Source of the DNA: Acinetobacter brisouii
GTDB taxonomy: Bacteria > Pseudomonadota > Gammaproteobacteria > Pseudomonadales > Moraxellaceae
Assembly: GCF_008993995.1 (NCBI RefSeq)
Contig: NZ_BKNN01000016.1
Span: forward strand, 1-53,704
Direction: 5' to 3'
Length of the DNA: 53,704 nucleotides
Below, in pieces: positions 34,095-44,228 of the stretch; the first letter of the stretch is position 1, and every line of letters begins with the position of its first letter. Under the pieces are notes generated by a model. It was not told the origin of the DNA and did not search any database. It was given only the letters and a program-made list of their open reading frames with translations. The translations under genes and the position numbers were made by a program.

Positions 34095-35441
34095 ATGGAT
34101 ATATTCAATGAATTAAAAACCAAACCCATGAATAGCTATCGCTGGCTGCTTGTGGCACTGTGTATTTTACTGAATGTTGTCGATGGTTATGATGTGCAAG
34201 TCATGTCATTTACTGCGGCATCGGTATCAAAGGAATGGGCACTTTCAGGTTCAGAATTAGGCATTTTAATCAGTCTGGGCTTGATTGGGATGGCAGTAGG
34301 TTCATTGTTTATTGCCCCAATCGCGGACTCGGTTGGTCGCCGCACCATCATTCTCTTTTGTTTATTATTGTCTGGCATCACCATGTTGGTGAGTAGTCAT
34401 GCAGATTCTGCATTCCAGTTGGGAACATTACGCTTTATTACAGGAATTGGGATTGGTGGCTTGTTAACCAATGGCGCGGTAATGGCCAATGAGTTCTCAA
34501 CCACAAAATGGAAAAACCTTTCCGTTGCCTTGTTATCGACAGGGTATGCGATGGGTGCTGTGTTTGGTGGCATGATCGCATTCCGTCTGATTGGAACTGT
34601 GGGCTGGCGTACCGTGTTCTTATGTGGTGGTCTATTCACTTTGGCTGTACTGGTACTCGTTTACTTTGTTTTGCCTGAATCTGTTGAATATCAATTGATT
34701 AAACGTAAACCAAATACTTTGGAACGCATCAACAAGACTTTAGCAAAATTTAAAATCAGTACGATTGAGGCTTTCCCAGCTTATCAGCAGGTTTCAACAG
34801 GTAAAGTGACCATTGTGAGTCTATTCAAAGGTCAACTCAAAGTTCGCACATTGTTTGTCTGGGTTGCTTTTTTCTCGGTGATGGCAGGTCAGTACTTTAT
34901 TTTGACTTGGACACCAAAATTACTCTCTATGGCAGGTATGACACCTGAACAAGGAGTAAGCTTAGGAATTATCTTGAACTTTGGTGGAATTTTCGGTGCG
35001 ATCTTGATGGCATTCTTGACCGTGCGCTTCAAAATCCATTTTGTGCTATCCACCTTCTTTGCAGCAACAGCAGTATGTATCACAGTATTTGTATTGAACT
35101 CTGGGGACTACACCAGTGCCATGTGGATCGCGGTACTTGTAGGTGTCTTTAACAATGGTTGTGTCGCGGGGATGTATGCGTTAGCGAACAGCACCTATGA
35201 CACAGAAGTTCGTGCAACAGGTGTAGGTTCTGCAATTACCATGGGCCGTTTGGGTGGAATTCTCTCACCTTTGGGGGCGGGCTATTTATTGGATGCAGGC
35301 GTAAAACCATTACACCTATACAACTTCGATGCCGTGTTATTTGGGGTCGGATGTGTGATGATCGTCTTGATGTACATCGCTGTTCGCAAACAAAATTTGG
35401 GTAAAACTGTCGCTCAGACACAACAACATACCACACCATAA
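34095..35441 (+). CDS. MFS aromatic-acid:H+ symporter, AAHS type (GalT-like)
   Basis: A 448-residue inner-membrane importer with 12 predicted helices in two six-helix halves. AAHS signatures are the N-terminal YRWLLVALCILLNVVDGYDVQVMSF with the conserved DGYD in helix 1, and GSLFIAPIADSVGRRTIILF with the D..GRR loop between helices 2 and 3. The second-half counterpart lies in GVGSAITMGRLGGILSPLGAGYLL. The frame extends 25 codons upstream; the ATG at 34095 is chosen for GGA at 8 nt and because the protein then starts at the expected place. It is probably the gallate (or related hydroxybenzoate) importer of the island. Confidence 0.88.
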   Translation: MDIFNELKTKPMNSYRWLLVALCILLNVVDGYDVQVMSFTAASVSKEWALSGSELGILISLGLIGMAVGSLFIAPIADSVGRRTIILFCLLLSGITMLVSSHADSAFQLGTLRFITGIGIGGLLTNGAVMANEFSTTKWKNLSVALLSTGYAMGAVFGGMIAFRLIGTVGWRTVFLCGGLFTLAVLVLVYFVLPESVEYQLIKRKPNTLERINKTLAKFKISTIEAFPAYQQVSTGKVTIVSLFKGQLKVRTLFVWVAFFSVMAGQYFILTWTPKLLSMAGMTPEQGVSLGIILNFGGIFGAILMAFLTVRFKIHFVLSTFFAATAVCITVFVLNSGDYTSAMWIAVLVGVFNNGCVAGMYALANSTYDTEVRATGVGSAITMGRLGGILSPLGAGYLLDAGVKPLHLYNFDAVLFGVGCVMIVLMYIAVRKQNLGKTVAQTQQHTTP

Positions 35442-35466
35442 ATTAACAAAAAATCCAAATCAAAAA

Positions 35467-35508
35467 GGCAAGCCAATGGAACTTGGATGTTCCATGGCAC
35501 GGCTTGCC
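35467..35508 (+). promoter_or_regulatory. Strong two-tier stem-loop between transporter and porin genes
   Basis: The outer stem GGCAAGCC/GGCTTGCC (8 bp) encloses an inner stem ATGGAAC/GTTCCAT (7 bp) with loop TTGGAT. It starts 25 nt after the transporter stop and ends 26 nt before the porin ATG. No U-tract follows. It probably acts as an intercistronic stabiliser or RNase barrier that adjusts the relative output of the two genes. Confidence 0.6.
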
Positions 35509-35534
35509 ATTGCCATGCAAAAGGATAGGCACAT

Positions 35535-36872
35535 ATGAACATAAAAACCAGACGCACTTTAACCCTCTCAATTTTATCTGTGATGAGTTCTTTGGCTTTT
35601 GCCAACGAACCTTGGTCAACCGATCGTCAGTGGTTACTTGGCGACTGGAATGGGGAACGCCAAGCTTTACAGGACAAAGGGTATAAATTTGATATGTCGT
35701 TTGTTAACCAGTCAGCAAGTAATGTTGATGGCGGTTATAACGATGATCAGCGTATTTATAATGCAAGCCAATTAAAATTAGGGGTGAGTTTTGATCTCAA
35801 TAAGATCGCAGGTTGGAAGGATACCCAAGCCAGTTTGGTGATTACTGAACGTGATGGGGCATCATTAGCAACCAAACGTACAGCAGATCCTCGTGCTGCG
35901 CAGCTAAGTACAACCCAAGAGATTTATGGGCGTGGACAGTCTTGGCGTATTAACCAAATGTGGATTAAAAAAGGCTTTGACGACAATAAATTCCAAGTGA
36001 AATTTGGTCGTATGGGCTTTAGCGAAGACTTTAACTCAAGCCAGTGTGAATTCCAGAACTGGGGACTTTGTGGTTCATTGCTTGGTAAAGTGGTTGGAGA
36101 TGTTTGGTACAACGCACCTGTCAGTGTTTGGGCAATCAATGCCAAGTACCAATTCACACCTGAGTGGTCGATTGCCACAGGCGTTTATGAAGTTAATCCA
36201 CAGAACACCAAAGAAAATGGTGGTTTTAACTTAGAAATGAGAGAAACCAGTGGTGCGACCATTCCTGTTGAGCTGGCATGGAAACCAAAATTGAATGGCT
36301 TGCCTGGCGAATATAAAGTTGGAGCATTCTACTCAACCGCAGATGCCACAGATATTGCAACTGATGCCAATGGTAACTTTGCCAGTTCTGCTGCCAAGCG
36401 TAAGGTACATGACAATAAACACAGTTTCTGGATCAACATGCAACAAAAGTTGACAGAGAATTCATCTGATCCAAAACATGGTTTATATGCAACGGCAAAC
36501 TTTACCTTTAACGATAAAGCCACCAGCAAAGTTGAATATAGCCAGCAGTTTGCACTCTGGTATAAAGGCTTGTTTGACATGCGTCCTCAAGACTCGATTG
36601 CCTTAGGTGTGGCACGTTTCCAAGTCAATAAACGTGTGACAGCACTTGAAGAGTCGATCAATGCCAGCAATGGATTGACCAGCGCAGATTATTTAAATGC
36701 GAGTTATAAGCCCGTTCAGCATGATGAAGTCGATGTTGAGTTGAACTATACCTATAACTGGTCACCAAGCATCATGATTCGTCCAAATATTCAATATATC
36801 CATCAGCCAGGTGGTGTGAAAGAAGTGGATGATGCATGGGTGGCAGGTTTAAGCGTACGTGTGAACTTCTAA
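35535..36872 (+). CDS. OprB-family outer-membrane porin
   Basis: A 445-residue exported beta-barrel. The signal peptide MNIKTRRTLTLSILSVMSSLAFA is cleaved before NEPWSTD. OprB features are the start WLLGDWNGERQALQDKGYKFDM, then WKDTQASLVITERDG, WRINQMWIKKGFDDNKFQVKFGRM, a Cys pair in SSQCEFQNWGLCGS, WSIATGVYEVNPQN, and the closing WVAGLSVRVNF with terminal Phe. OprB proteins were first known as sugar porins, but here the neighbours (GalT-like importer, galBCD, LysR) suggest passage of an aromatic acid. AAAGGATAGG precedes the ATG, and a terminator follows. Confidence 0.88.
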   Translation: MNIKTRRTLTLSILSVMSSLAFANEPWSTDRQWLLGDWNGERQALQDKGYKFDMSFVNQSASNVDGGYNDDQRIYNASQLKLGVSFDLNKIAGWKDTQASLVITERDGASLATKRTADPRAAQLSTTQEIYGRGQSWRINQMWIKKGFDDNKFQVKFGRMGFSEDFNSSQCEFQNWGLCGSLLGKVVGDVWYNAPVSVWAINAKYQFTPEWSIATGVYEVNPQNTKENGGFNLEMRETSGATIPVELAWKPKLNGLPGEYKVGAFYSTADATDIATDANGNFASSAAKRKVHDNKHSFWINMQQKLTENSSDPKHGLYATANFTFNDKATSKVEYSQQFALWYKGLFDMRPQDSIALGVARFQVNKRVTALEESINASNGLTSADYLNASYKPVQHDEVDVELNYTYNWSPSIMIRPNIQYIHQPGGVKEVDDAWVAGLSVRVNF

Positions 36873-36920
36873 GTGATGAGCAATCGAAGAAGATAAATCT
36901 GGCGTTAAATTAAGTGATTG

Positions 36921-36949
36921 AAAAAAGGCTATTTCATAGCCTTTTTTTT
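36921..36949 (+). terminator. Intrinsic terminator after the OprB porin gene
   Basis: AAAAAAGGCTA and TAGCCTTTTTT pair around TTTCA and run into eight T. It lies about 48 nt past the porin stop. Confidence 0.92.
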
Positions 36950-37004
36950 ATTAGAAGTAAAGAAATGTTTTGAAAAAACGATTTAGATTTATATAATGTC
37001 CACA

Positions 37005-37145
37005 CACTTCATTGGGGAGTAGCCGCTATTTACGTTTGTAAATAGATGATGATCAACATACTTGTTCTCAAACGAACATGGTCATCATAGCAAAACCAAT
37101 TAAGCTTTCTTTAAAGCTTTCTTTTGTTGGCAAGACCTTTGATTT
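37005..37145 (+). promoter_or_regulatory. yybP-ykoY manganese riboswitch
   Basis: The leader has the conserved yybP-ykoY core: the 5' segment TTGGGGAGTAGCCGC at about 37013-37027, then a perfect hairpin CTATTTAC-GTTT-GTAAATAG (37026-37045). A long helical arm follows with ATGATGA/TCATCAT and GTTC/GAAC (about 37046-37088). The 3' segment TTGGCAAGACC (about 37127-37137) closes the aptamer. The downstream gene is a GDT1/UPF0016 exporter, the usual partner of this Mn2+-sensing class. In the known mechanism Mn2+ stabilises the aptamer and turns expression on. Boundaries are approximate. Confidence 0.85.
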
Positions 37146-37176
37146 ATCACTCTGCAATCAGATTTGTTCTGATCAT

Positions 37177-37217
37177 GGCTAGCAGGAGGGATAAGTCATA
37201 GGCAAATTTTGCTAGCC
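37177..37217 (+). promoter_or_regulatory. Hairpin with GGAGGG in its loop, probable riboswitch expression platform
   Basis: GGCTAGCA (37177-37184) and TGCTAGCC (37210-37217) form a perfect 8-bp stem. The 25-nt loop starts with GGAGGG, a Shine-Dalgarno-like sequence, yet the exporter ATG is 39 nt further on. A smaller ATCAG/CTGAT hairpin (37157-37173) precedes it. Together they lie where the expression platform should be. Confidence 0.55.
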
Positions 37218-37229
37218 AGAGAAAAAATC

Positions 37230-37814
37230 ATGTTAGTCTTCCTTTTTTCCCTTGGTGCTGTATTTGTCTCTGAAATTGGCGATAAAACACAACTTCTTGC
37301 CCTTTTGCTTGCTGCCCGCTTTCGTAAACCCATTCCAATTTTAATTGCAATTCTTGCTGCAACGACCTTAAATCATGGTCTGTCTGCCGTATTAGGTCAG
37401 TGGTTAACTCAAATTGTGCCTCAATCTGTCATGATCTGGATTTTATCACTTGGTTTTATCGCAATGGCGATCTGGATGCTCATTCCTGATTCAATTGATG
37501 AAGAAGATGATGGAATCGCTAAATGGCAGCGTTTTGGGGTATTTGGTGCGACCTTTATCTTATTTTTCTTGGCAGAAATTGGCGATAAAACCCAAATTGC
37601 AACTGTTGCCTTAGCCGCTCAGTTCAATAGTGTATTCTTGGTAATGCTAGGGACAACTGTTGGTATGATGCTTGCCGATGGACCTGCAGTCTTTATCGGG
37701 AATAAACTTGCCGACAAATTACCAATCCCATTAATTCATAAATTTGGTGCATTTATTTTTCTGGCAGTGGGTGTGGTCACTTTGGCACAGCACTATTGGT
37801 CATCGATCTTCTAA
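37230..37814 (+). CDS. GDT1/UPF0016-family Mn2+ exporter (MneA-like)
   Basis: A 194-residue inner-membrane protein with six predicted helices in two inverted halves. Each half has the family motif E-x-G-D-K-T: VSEIGDKTQLLALLLAAR near residues 14-31 and LAEIGDKTQIATVALAAQ near residues 116-133. The acidic loop PDSIDEEDDG joins the halves. In Vibrio (MneA) and other bacteria this family exports manganese. A TTG seven codons upstream is in frame, but it lies in the 3' strand of the leader hairpin. The riboswitch just upstream is direct support for a manganese role. Confidence 0.9.
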   Translation: MLVFLFSLGAVFVSEIGDKTQLLALLLAARFRKPIPILIAILAATTLNHGLSAVLGQWLTQIVPQSVMIWILSLGFIAMAIWMLIPDSIDEEDDGIAKWQRFGVFGATFILFFLAEIGDKTQIATVALAAQFNSVFLVMLGTTVGMMLADGPAVFIGNKLADKLPIPLIHKFGAFIFLAVGVVTLAQHYWSSIF

Positions 37815-37965
37815 GAGTATGAAAATCAGCTCAATTTTTCTGAGGCTTTTTGACTGTTCAGCAAATTTTGTTAAATTTTTTTAATCATCTGTGATTGTAT
37901 GTAAACTAAAATCCATATAACGTATAGGTGATAATAATTTACTCATATCTTGGGGTCTAGGGAAG

Positions 37966-38760
37966 ATGTTTGAACGTACAACATCGCAGGTGCTGTTTGA
38001 TAACGGCACACATAAATGTATCAGCTTCACCAGTCTAGTTAAGGGCGAGGGCGTGCAGGCCAATCAGTTCTTAATTATTGATAATGGGCGTGCAGCGGTA
38101 CTAGATCCAGGTGGAGATTTAACTTATGTTCCATTGACGATGGAACTCAATAAATATACCAAATTAAAGAATCTTGACTATGTCATGGCATCGCACCAAG
38201 ACCCTGACATTATTACCTCTATGCCACGCTGGTTGGTCTATACCGATGCCAAGATTGTCGCTTCAAAACTTTGGGCGCGTTTCTTGCCACACTTAAACTC
38301 ATCATTTATGAGTGACCGTATGAAAGGGAGTTGGGAAGAACGCCTGATTGAACTGCCTGATCAAGGAATGCGTATTCCATTGGGCAATAGTGTCATGGTC
38401 GCTATTCCTGCACATTTCTTGCACTCTGTGGGGAATTTCCAGTTCTACGATCCAATTGCAAAGATTTTGTTCTCAGGTGATATGGGGGCATCGATGGTTG
38501 ATGATGCCAATATTCCCATTCAAAGTTTCAATGATCATTTGCCAAAAATGCGCGGTTTCCATCAGCGCTATATGGGCAGCAATAGCATTTTACGCCTATG
38601 GGTGAAAATGGTTCGCCAATTAGATTTGGACATGATCGTACCGCAACATGGTACGCCATTTGTGGGTAAAGAGCAGATTGACCAGTTCTTGGATTGGGCT
38701 GAAAATCTGCAATGTGGTATGGATTTGATGAACGAACGTATTTTTAGCGTTCCGCTCTAA
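37966..38760 (+). CDS. Metallo-beta-lactamase-fold protein of the ODP (diiron flavoprotein-like) type
   Basis: A 264-residue cytoplasmic MBL-fold protein. Strands ANQFLIIDNGRAAVLDPGGDL open the domain. The first metal motif is MASHQDPDIITSMPRW, with H-x-D-P-D in place of the usual HxHxDH. Further ligands are His in IPAHFLHSVGNFQFYDP, Asp in ILFSGDMGASMV and His in IVPQHGTPFVG. This pattern is that of ODP domains, which bind a diiron centre and act as oxygen or redox sensors in some proteins. No flavodoxin or signalling domain is fused, so it stands alone. A terminator follows. Confidence 0.8.
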   Translation: MFERTTSQVLFDNGTHKCISFTSLVKGEGVQANQFLIIDNGRAAVLDPGGDLTYVPLTMELNKYTKLKNLDYVMASHQDPDIITSMPRWLVYTDAKIVASKLWARFLPHLNSSFMSDRMKGSWEERLIELPDQGMRIPLGNSVMVAIPAHFLHSVGNFQFYDPIAKILFSGDMGASMVDDANIPIQSFNDHLPKMRGFHQRYMGSNSILRLWVKMVRQLDLDMIVPQHGTPFVGKEQIDQFLDWAENLQCGMDLMNERIFSVPL

Positions 38761-38771
38761 GTTTTCACTTC

Positions 38772-38808
38772 AATGCAAAAAATCCAAGCCATTTGGATTT
38801 TTTGCATT
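38772..38808 (+). terminator. Intrinsic terminator after the ODP protein gene
   Basis: A perfect 16-bp stem: AATGCAAAAAATCCAA and TTGGATTTTTTGCATT around GCCAT, with a T-run inside its 3' arm and TTTC after it. It lies 12 nt past the stop. Confidence 0.88.
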
Positions 38809-38848
38809 TTTCAATGGACTGAACATGCATTTTTAGGAGAAATTTGTT

Positions 38849-40350
<1,502 letters not shown>

Positions 40351-40378
40351 TGGTTTTTTAGTAAAAAAGTTGTATAAG

Positions 40379-40405
40379 AAGCCGTCAGTTCATGACGGCT
40401 TTTTT
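40379..40405 (+). terminator. Intrinsic terminator after guaB
   Basis: GCCGTCA and TGACGGC form a GC-rich 7-bp stem (extended by AA/TT) around GTTCA, followed by six T. Confidence 0.93.
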
Positions 40406-40485
40406 GTTATGGTGTAAAGTATTACAAATTATGTATGACGAATTAGGGTTTGTTTTACAAACCTAAGAGCACCAGTGAGAACAGC

Positions 40486-41814
40486 ATGAGTTATTTTGGC
40501 ACAGACGGAATTCGTGGAAAATTTGGTCAACTTCCAATTACGCCAGAATTTGCCTTGAAGCTGGGTTTTGCAGCAGGAAAAGTTCTAAAAAAACAAGATC
40601 CAAAGCATAAACCTGTTGTGGTTATGGGGAAAGACACGCGTTTATCGGGTTATATTTTAGAGTCTGCTTTACAAGCAGGTTTGAATGCAGCAGGTGTTTA
40701 TGTACATTTGCTTGGGCCTTTACCAACCCCAGCGATTGCACATTTGACTCGTGCCTTACATGCTGATGCGGGTATCGTGATTTCTGCTTCACATAATCCA
40801 TATTTCGATAACGGTATTAAATTCTTCTCAGGTGAAGGTAAAAAACTGCCTGATGAACTCCAAAATGCGATCAACCAAGAACTAGAAAAAGACATCGTGA
40901 TTGAAGATACAGCACAACTGGGTAAAAGTGTGCGTGTTAAAGATGCCAATGGTCGTTATATCGAATTTTGTAAATCGACCTTCCCGTACCATTTCAATTT
41001 GCGCAATTTACGCATTGTGGTGGACTGTGCCAATGGTGCTGCTTACAACGTTGGCCCTGCGGTCTTTTTGGAACTCGGTGCTAAAGTCACGGCGATTTAC
41101 AATGAGCCAAATGGTTTAAATATTAATGAACACTGTGGTTCAACACATCCTGAAAATTTACAAAAAGCGGTCGTTGAGCAGGGTGCGGATATCGGGATTG
41201 CCTTCGATGGAGATGCCGATCGTGTCATCTTGGTCGATAAATTTGGGAACCTGATTGATGGTGATCACATTCTCTATATTCTAGCGACCCAAGCGAAGAA
41301 TAAACCGCAAGGTATTGCTGGAACAGTAATGAGCAATATGGCGCTTGAGTTGGCATTAGAAAAAGCCAATGTACCATTTGTACGTGCCAAAGTGGGTGAC
41401 CGCTATGTATTACAAGCGCTTGAAGATAACCAATGGATCATTGGTGGTGAGCCGTCTGGGCATATCTTAACTCTCGATAAAAGCACTACAGGCGATGCCA
41501 TTATTTCTGCATTGCAAGTCTTAACGGTGATGGTTGAGCAAAACAAAGCGCTGCATGAGTTGGTCGAAGGTTTTACCTTATTCCCACAAGTGCTGGTCAA
41601 TGTTCGTTTAGAACACATGATTGACCCATTTGCAATTCCTGCTTTGGTCACTGAATTTGAACAAGCTGAGCAGCAATTAAAGGGTCGTGGTCGTATTCTG
41701 ATTCGTAAATCAGGAACTGAGCCTGTGATTCGTGTCATGGTTGAAGGTGATCAATTACAAGAAGTGACCGATCTGGCGAATCACTTGGCAGATGCTATTC
41801 GTCAACATGCTTAA
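40486..41814 (+). CDS. glmM: Phosphoglucosamine mutase
   Basis: Interconverts GlcN-6-P and GlcN-1-P for UDP-GlcNAc synthesis. The 442-residue alpha-D-phosphohexomutase begins [14 protein letters not shown]. It has the phospho-Ser site in [17 protein letters not shown], the metal loop [14 protein letters not shown], the sugar-binding loop GGEPSGHI, and the phosphate site [15 protein letters not shown]. The frame is open 12 codons upstream, but the ATG at 40486 gives the canonical start. Nine nt separate it from pdxH, so glmM-pdxH-recJ look co-transcribed. Confidence 0.97.
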   Translation: MSYFGTDGIRGKFGQLPITPEFALKLGFAAGKVLKKQDPKHKPVVVMGKDTRLSGYILESALQAGLNAAGVYVHLLGPLPTPAIAHLTRALHADAGIVISASHNPYFDNGIKFFSGEGKKLPDELQNAINQELEKDIVIEDTAQLGKSVRVKDANGRYIEFCKSTFPYHFNLRNLRIVVDCANGAAYNVGPAVFLELGAKVTAIYNEPNGLNINEHCGSTHPENLQKAVVEQGADIGIAFDGDADRVILVDKFGNLIDGDHILYILATQAKNKPQGIAGTVMSNMALELALEKANVPFVRAKVGDRYVLQALEDNQWIIGGEPSGHILTLDKSTTGDAIISALQVLTVMVEQNKALHELVEGFTLFPQVLVNVRLEHMIDPFAIPALVTEFEQAEQQLKGRGRILIRKSGTEPVIRVMVEGDQLQEVTDLANHLADAIRQHA

Positions 41815-41823
41815 AAGGAAGCA

Positions 41824-42483
41824 ATGATGAAAGATGTAATTAAAGATTTAAGTGAACTTCGTTTAAGTTATGAACAGGGTGAGTTGCTTGAAACTCAAGT
41901 ACAAGCACAGCCACATCAGCAGTTTTTAGACTGGTTTAATTTTGCTTTGGCTGCCAATTTGCATGAACCCTATGCGATGTCGGTTGCAACAGCCGATGCA
42001 CAAGGACGCCCGCATGTGCGTACCTTGTTACTGCGTGGCGCGACTGAAGCAGGCTATGATTTTTATACCAATTATGATAGTCAAAAAGGCTTGGACTTGG
42101 CAGCTAATCCTTATGCCGAATTTTTGTTTTACTGGCCGAGCTTAGAACGTCAAGTCCGTATTCATGGTCGAGTGAGCAAAATCTCTGAAGCAGAATCGAC
42201 TGATTACTATCATAAACGCCCGCGTGACAGTCAAATTGCAGCACATATCAGCACCCCACAAAGTGGCGTGATTGCTGGGCGTGCGGAGTTACAACAGCGT
42301 TTTGAAACTTTGCATGATGCTGTGGCTGATGAAACTGAACTGAAAAAGCCTGAGTTCTGGGGCGGTTACCGTTTACAGCCAGAAAGCTATGAATTCTGGC
42401 AGGGTCGCCCAAATCGTCTACATGACCGTTTGCGTTATGAATTGCAAGATGGACAGTGGGTTTTACAGCGTTTAATGCCATAA
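41824..42483 (+). CDS. pdxH: Pyridoxamine/pyridoxine 5'-phosphate oxidase
   Basis: FMN-dependent final step of pyridoxal phosphate synthesis and salvage. The 219-residue protein has the split-barrel fold with MSVATADAQGRPHVRTLLLRG, YTNYDSQKGLDLAANPYAEFLFYW and RQVRIHGRVSKI. The C-terminal FWGGYRLQPESYEFWQGRPNRLHDRLRY signature follows. AAAAGGAAGCA before the ATG is a good ribosome-binding site. Its stop is one nt before recJ. Confidence 0.97.
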   Translation: MMKDVIKDLSELRLSYEQGELLETQVQAQPHQQFLDWFNFALAANLHEPYAMSVATADAQGRPHVRTLLLRGATEAGYDFYTNYDSQKGLDLAANPYAEFLFYWPSLERQVRIHGRVSKISEAESTDYYHKRPRDSQIAAHISTPQSGVIAGRAELQQRFETLHDAVADETELKKPEFWGGYRLQPESYEFWQGRPNRLHDRLRYELQDGQWVLQRLMP

Positions 42484-42484
42484 G

Positions 42485-44188
42485 ATGAAAAAAATACAGA
42501 TTAAACAAAGACCTTTGCTAACACGCCCTGAAGATTTTCAGGGCATGTTGCCTTTTATTGCCCAAATTTTGGCACGTCGTGGGGTAACTTCACCGCAAGA
42601 GCTGGATTTAAAGCTCAAGCATTTGCTGAAACCAGAGTTGAAAGGCTTACAGGCTGCCATCGAGTTAATGGATCGTGCGATTGATCAGCAGCAGCAGATC
42701 GTGATTGTCGGGGATTATGATGCTGACGGTGCAACCAGTACAGCACTGATGCTGTTGGCACTCCGAGATATGGGGGCAAAAGTCGATTATGTCGTGCCTG
42801 ACCGTTTTAAGTATGGCTATGGTCTGACCCCGAAAATTGCCGATCTGGTACAGGAAAAATATCAGCCCAAATTGATGATTACGGTCGATAACGGTATTTC
42901 CAGTCATGCAGGGGTTGAGCAGGCACAACAGCATGGAATGCAGGTGATTATTACCGATCATCACTTAACCACTAAACCCACACCCAATGCCGAAGCAGTG
43001 GTCAATCCCAATCAACTCGGCTGTGATTTTCCAAGTAAGTCCTTGGCAGGTGTTGGGGTGGCATTTTATGTGCTGGCCAATCTTGCCAGTTTGCGCCGTC
43101 AGCACGGTAAAACGAGCAGCCAACTGACGCAATATCTGGATTTGGTAGCTTTGGGTACCTATGCCGATGTGGCGAGTCTTGACTATAACAACCGAATTTT
43201 GGTGGATGCAGGCGTTCAGCGCATGCGTCAGCAGCAATGTCGTATCGGTATTCTCGCGTTGTTAGATATTGCAGGACGAGATCCTGCACAGCTACAGGCA
43301 CAGGATCTCGGTTTTGTCTTGGGGCCAAGGATTAATGCCGCGGGGCGAATGGAAACTATGGACATCGGCATTGAATGTCTATTGGCACAAGATACACAAC
43401 AAGCCTATCACCTTGCACAGCAGCTTCATCAGCTCAACCAAGAGCGCCGTCAGGTTGAATCGCAGATTAAGCAAGATGCCTTGCAAACTTTAGAGCAGAT
43501 TCGCCTCGATCAGACAGATTTGCCTGCGGCACTGGTAATGTTTGAGCCACATTGGCACCAAGGGGTGATTGGGATTGTTGCAGGTCGCCTGAAAGAGCAG
43601 TTTCACCGTCCGAGTATTATTTTTGCAGCCGATGAAGATGGAATTCATCTGAAAGGCTCTGCTCGTTCGATTGATGGCATTCATATTCGCGATGCGATTG
43701 AACGGGTCGCTGAACGTCATCCACACTTGGTGCGTTACTTTGGTGGACATGCCGCAGCCGCAGGTTTGACCATTGAAAAGCAGTATTTTACTGAGTTTCA
43801 GCAGGTTTTTACTGCACTGATTGCCGAAATGGATGCACAGTTATTTGAAGAAGTGTTGTGGACAGATGGTGAATTACCTGTCGATGCTTTTCATTTGCAA
43901 ACTTTAGCGACTTTGGAGCAACTTGGGCCGTGGGGACAGAAATTTCCATTGCCGACTTTTGAAGGAACTTTTGCAATCTTGGATTATCGCTGGCTGAAAG
44001 AGCGTCATCTCAAGCTGCGTTTAGGGTTGGAAAATGGAAAAAGTCTCGATGCGATTGCTTTTAATGCGATTGATCGATTTGAGTTTGATCCCATGCACAT
44101 GCAAGTCCGTTTAGTCTATCGCCTTGAAAAAAATGATTTTAATGGCTCAACTAATTTACAACTGCATATTATGCATTTGGAACAATAA
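42485..44188 (+). CDS. recJ: Single-strand-specific exonuclease RecJ
   Basis: 5'-3' ssDNA exonuclease of recombination and mismatch repair. The 567-residue DHH-family protein shows IVIVGDYDADGATSTALML (motif I), TVDNGISSHAGVEQA (motif II), VIITDHHLTT (motif III, the DHH), LDLVALGTYADVASL, the DHHA1-type FEPHWHQGVIGIVAGRLKEQ, GSARSIDGIHIRDAI and RYFGGHAAAAGLTI. Full length. Tightly coupled to pdxH; its stop overlaps a bidirectional terminator. Confidence 0.97.
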   Translation: MKKIQIKQRPLLTRPEDFQGMLPFIAQILARRGVTSPQELDLKLKHLLKPELKGLQAAIELMDRAIDQQQQIVIVGDYDADGATSTALMLLALRDMGAKVDYVVPDRFKYGYGLTPKIADLVQEKYQPKLMITVDNGISSHAGVEQAQQHGMQVIITDHHLTTKPTPNAEAVVNPNQLGCDFPSKSLAGVGVAFYVLANLASLRRQHGKTSSQLTQYLDLVALGTYADVASLDYNNRILVDAGVQRMRQQQCRIGILALLDIAGRDPAQLQAQDLGFVLGPRINAAGRMETMDIGIECLLAQDTQQAYHLAQQLHQLNQERRQVESQIKQDALQTLEQIRLDQTDLPAALVMFEPHWHQGVIGIVAGRLKEQFHRPSIIFAADEDGIHLKGSARSIDGIHIRDAIERVAERHPHLVRYFGGHAAAAGLTIEKQYFTEFQQVFTALIAEMDAQLFEEVLWTDGELPVDAFHLQTLATLEQLGPWGQKFPLPTFEGTFAILDYRWLKERHLKLRLGLENGKSLDAIAFNAIDRFEFDPMHMQVRLVYRLEKNDFNGSTNLQLHIMHLEQ

Positions 44189-44214
44189 AAAACCGCTCGT
44201 TTGAGCGGTTTTTT
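44187..44214. terminator. Bidirectional terminator between recJ and the small porin gene
   Basis: AAAAAACCGCTC and GAGCGGTTTTTT pair perfectly around GTTT. T-runs lie on both strands. It starts within the recJ stop codon and lies 14 nt past the end of the convergent porin gene. Confidence 0.94.
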
Positions 44215-44228
44215 ATGAGGGTTATTTG

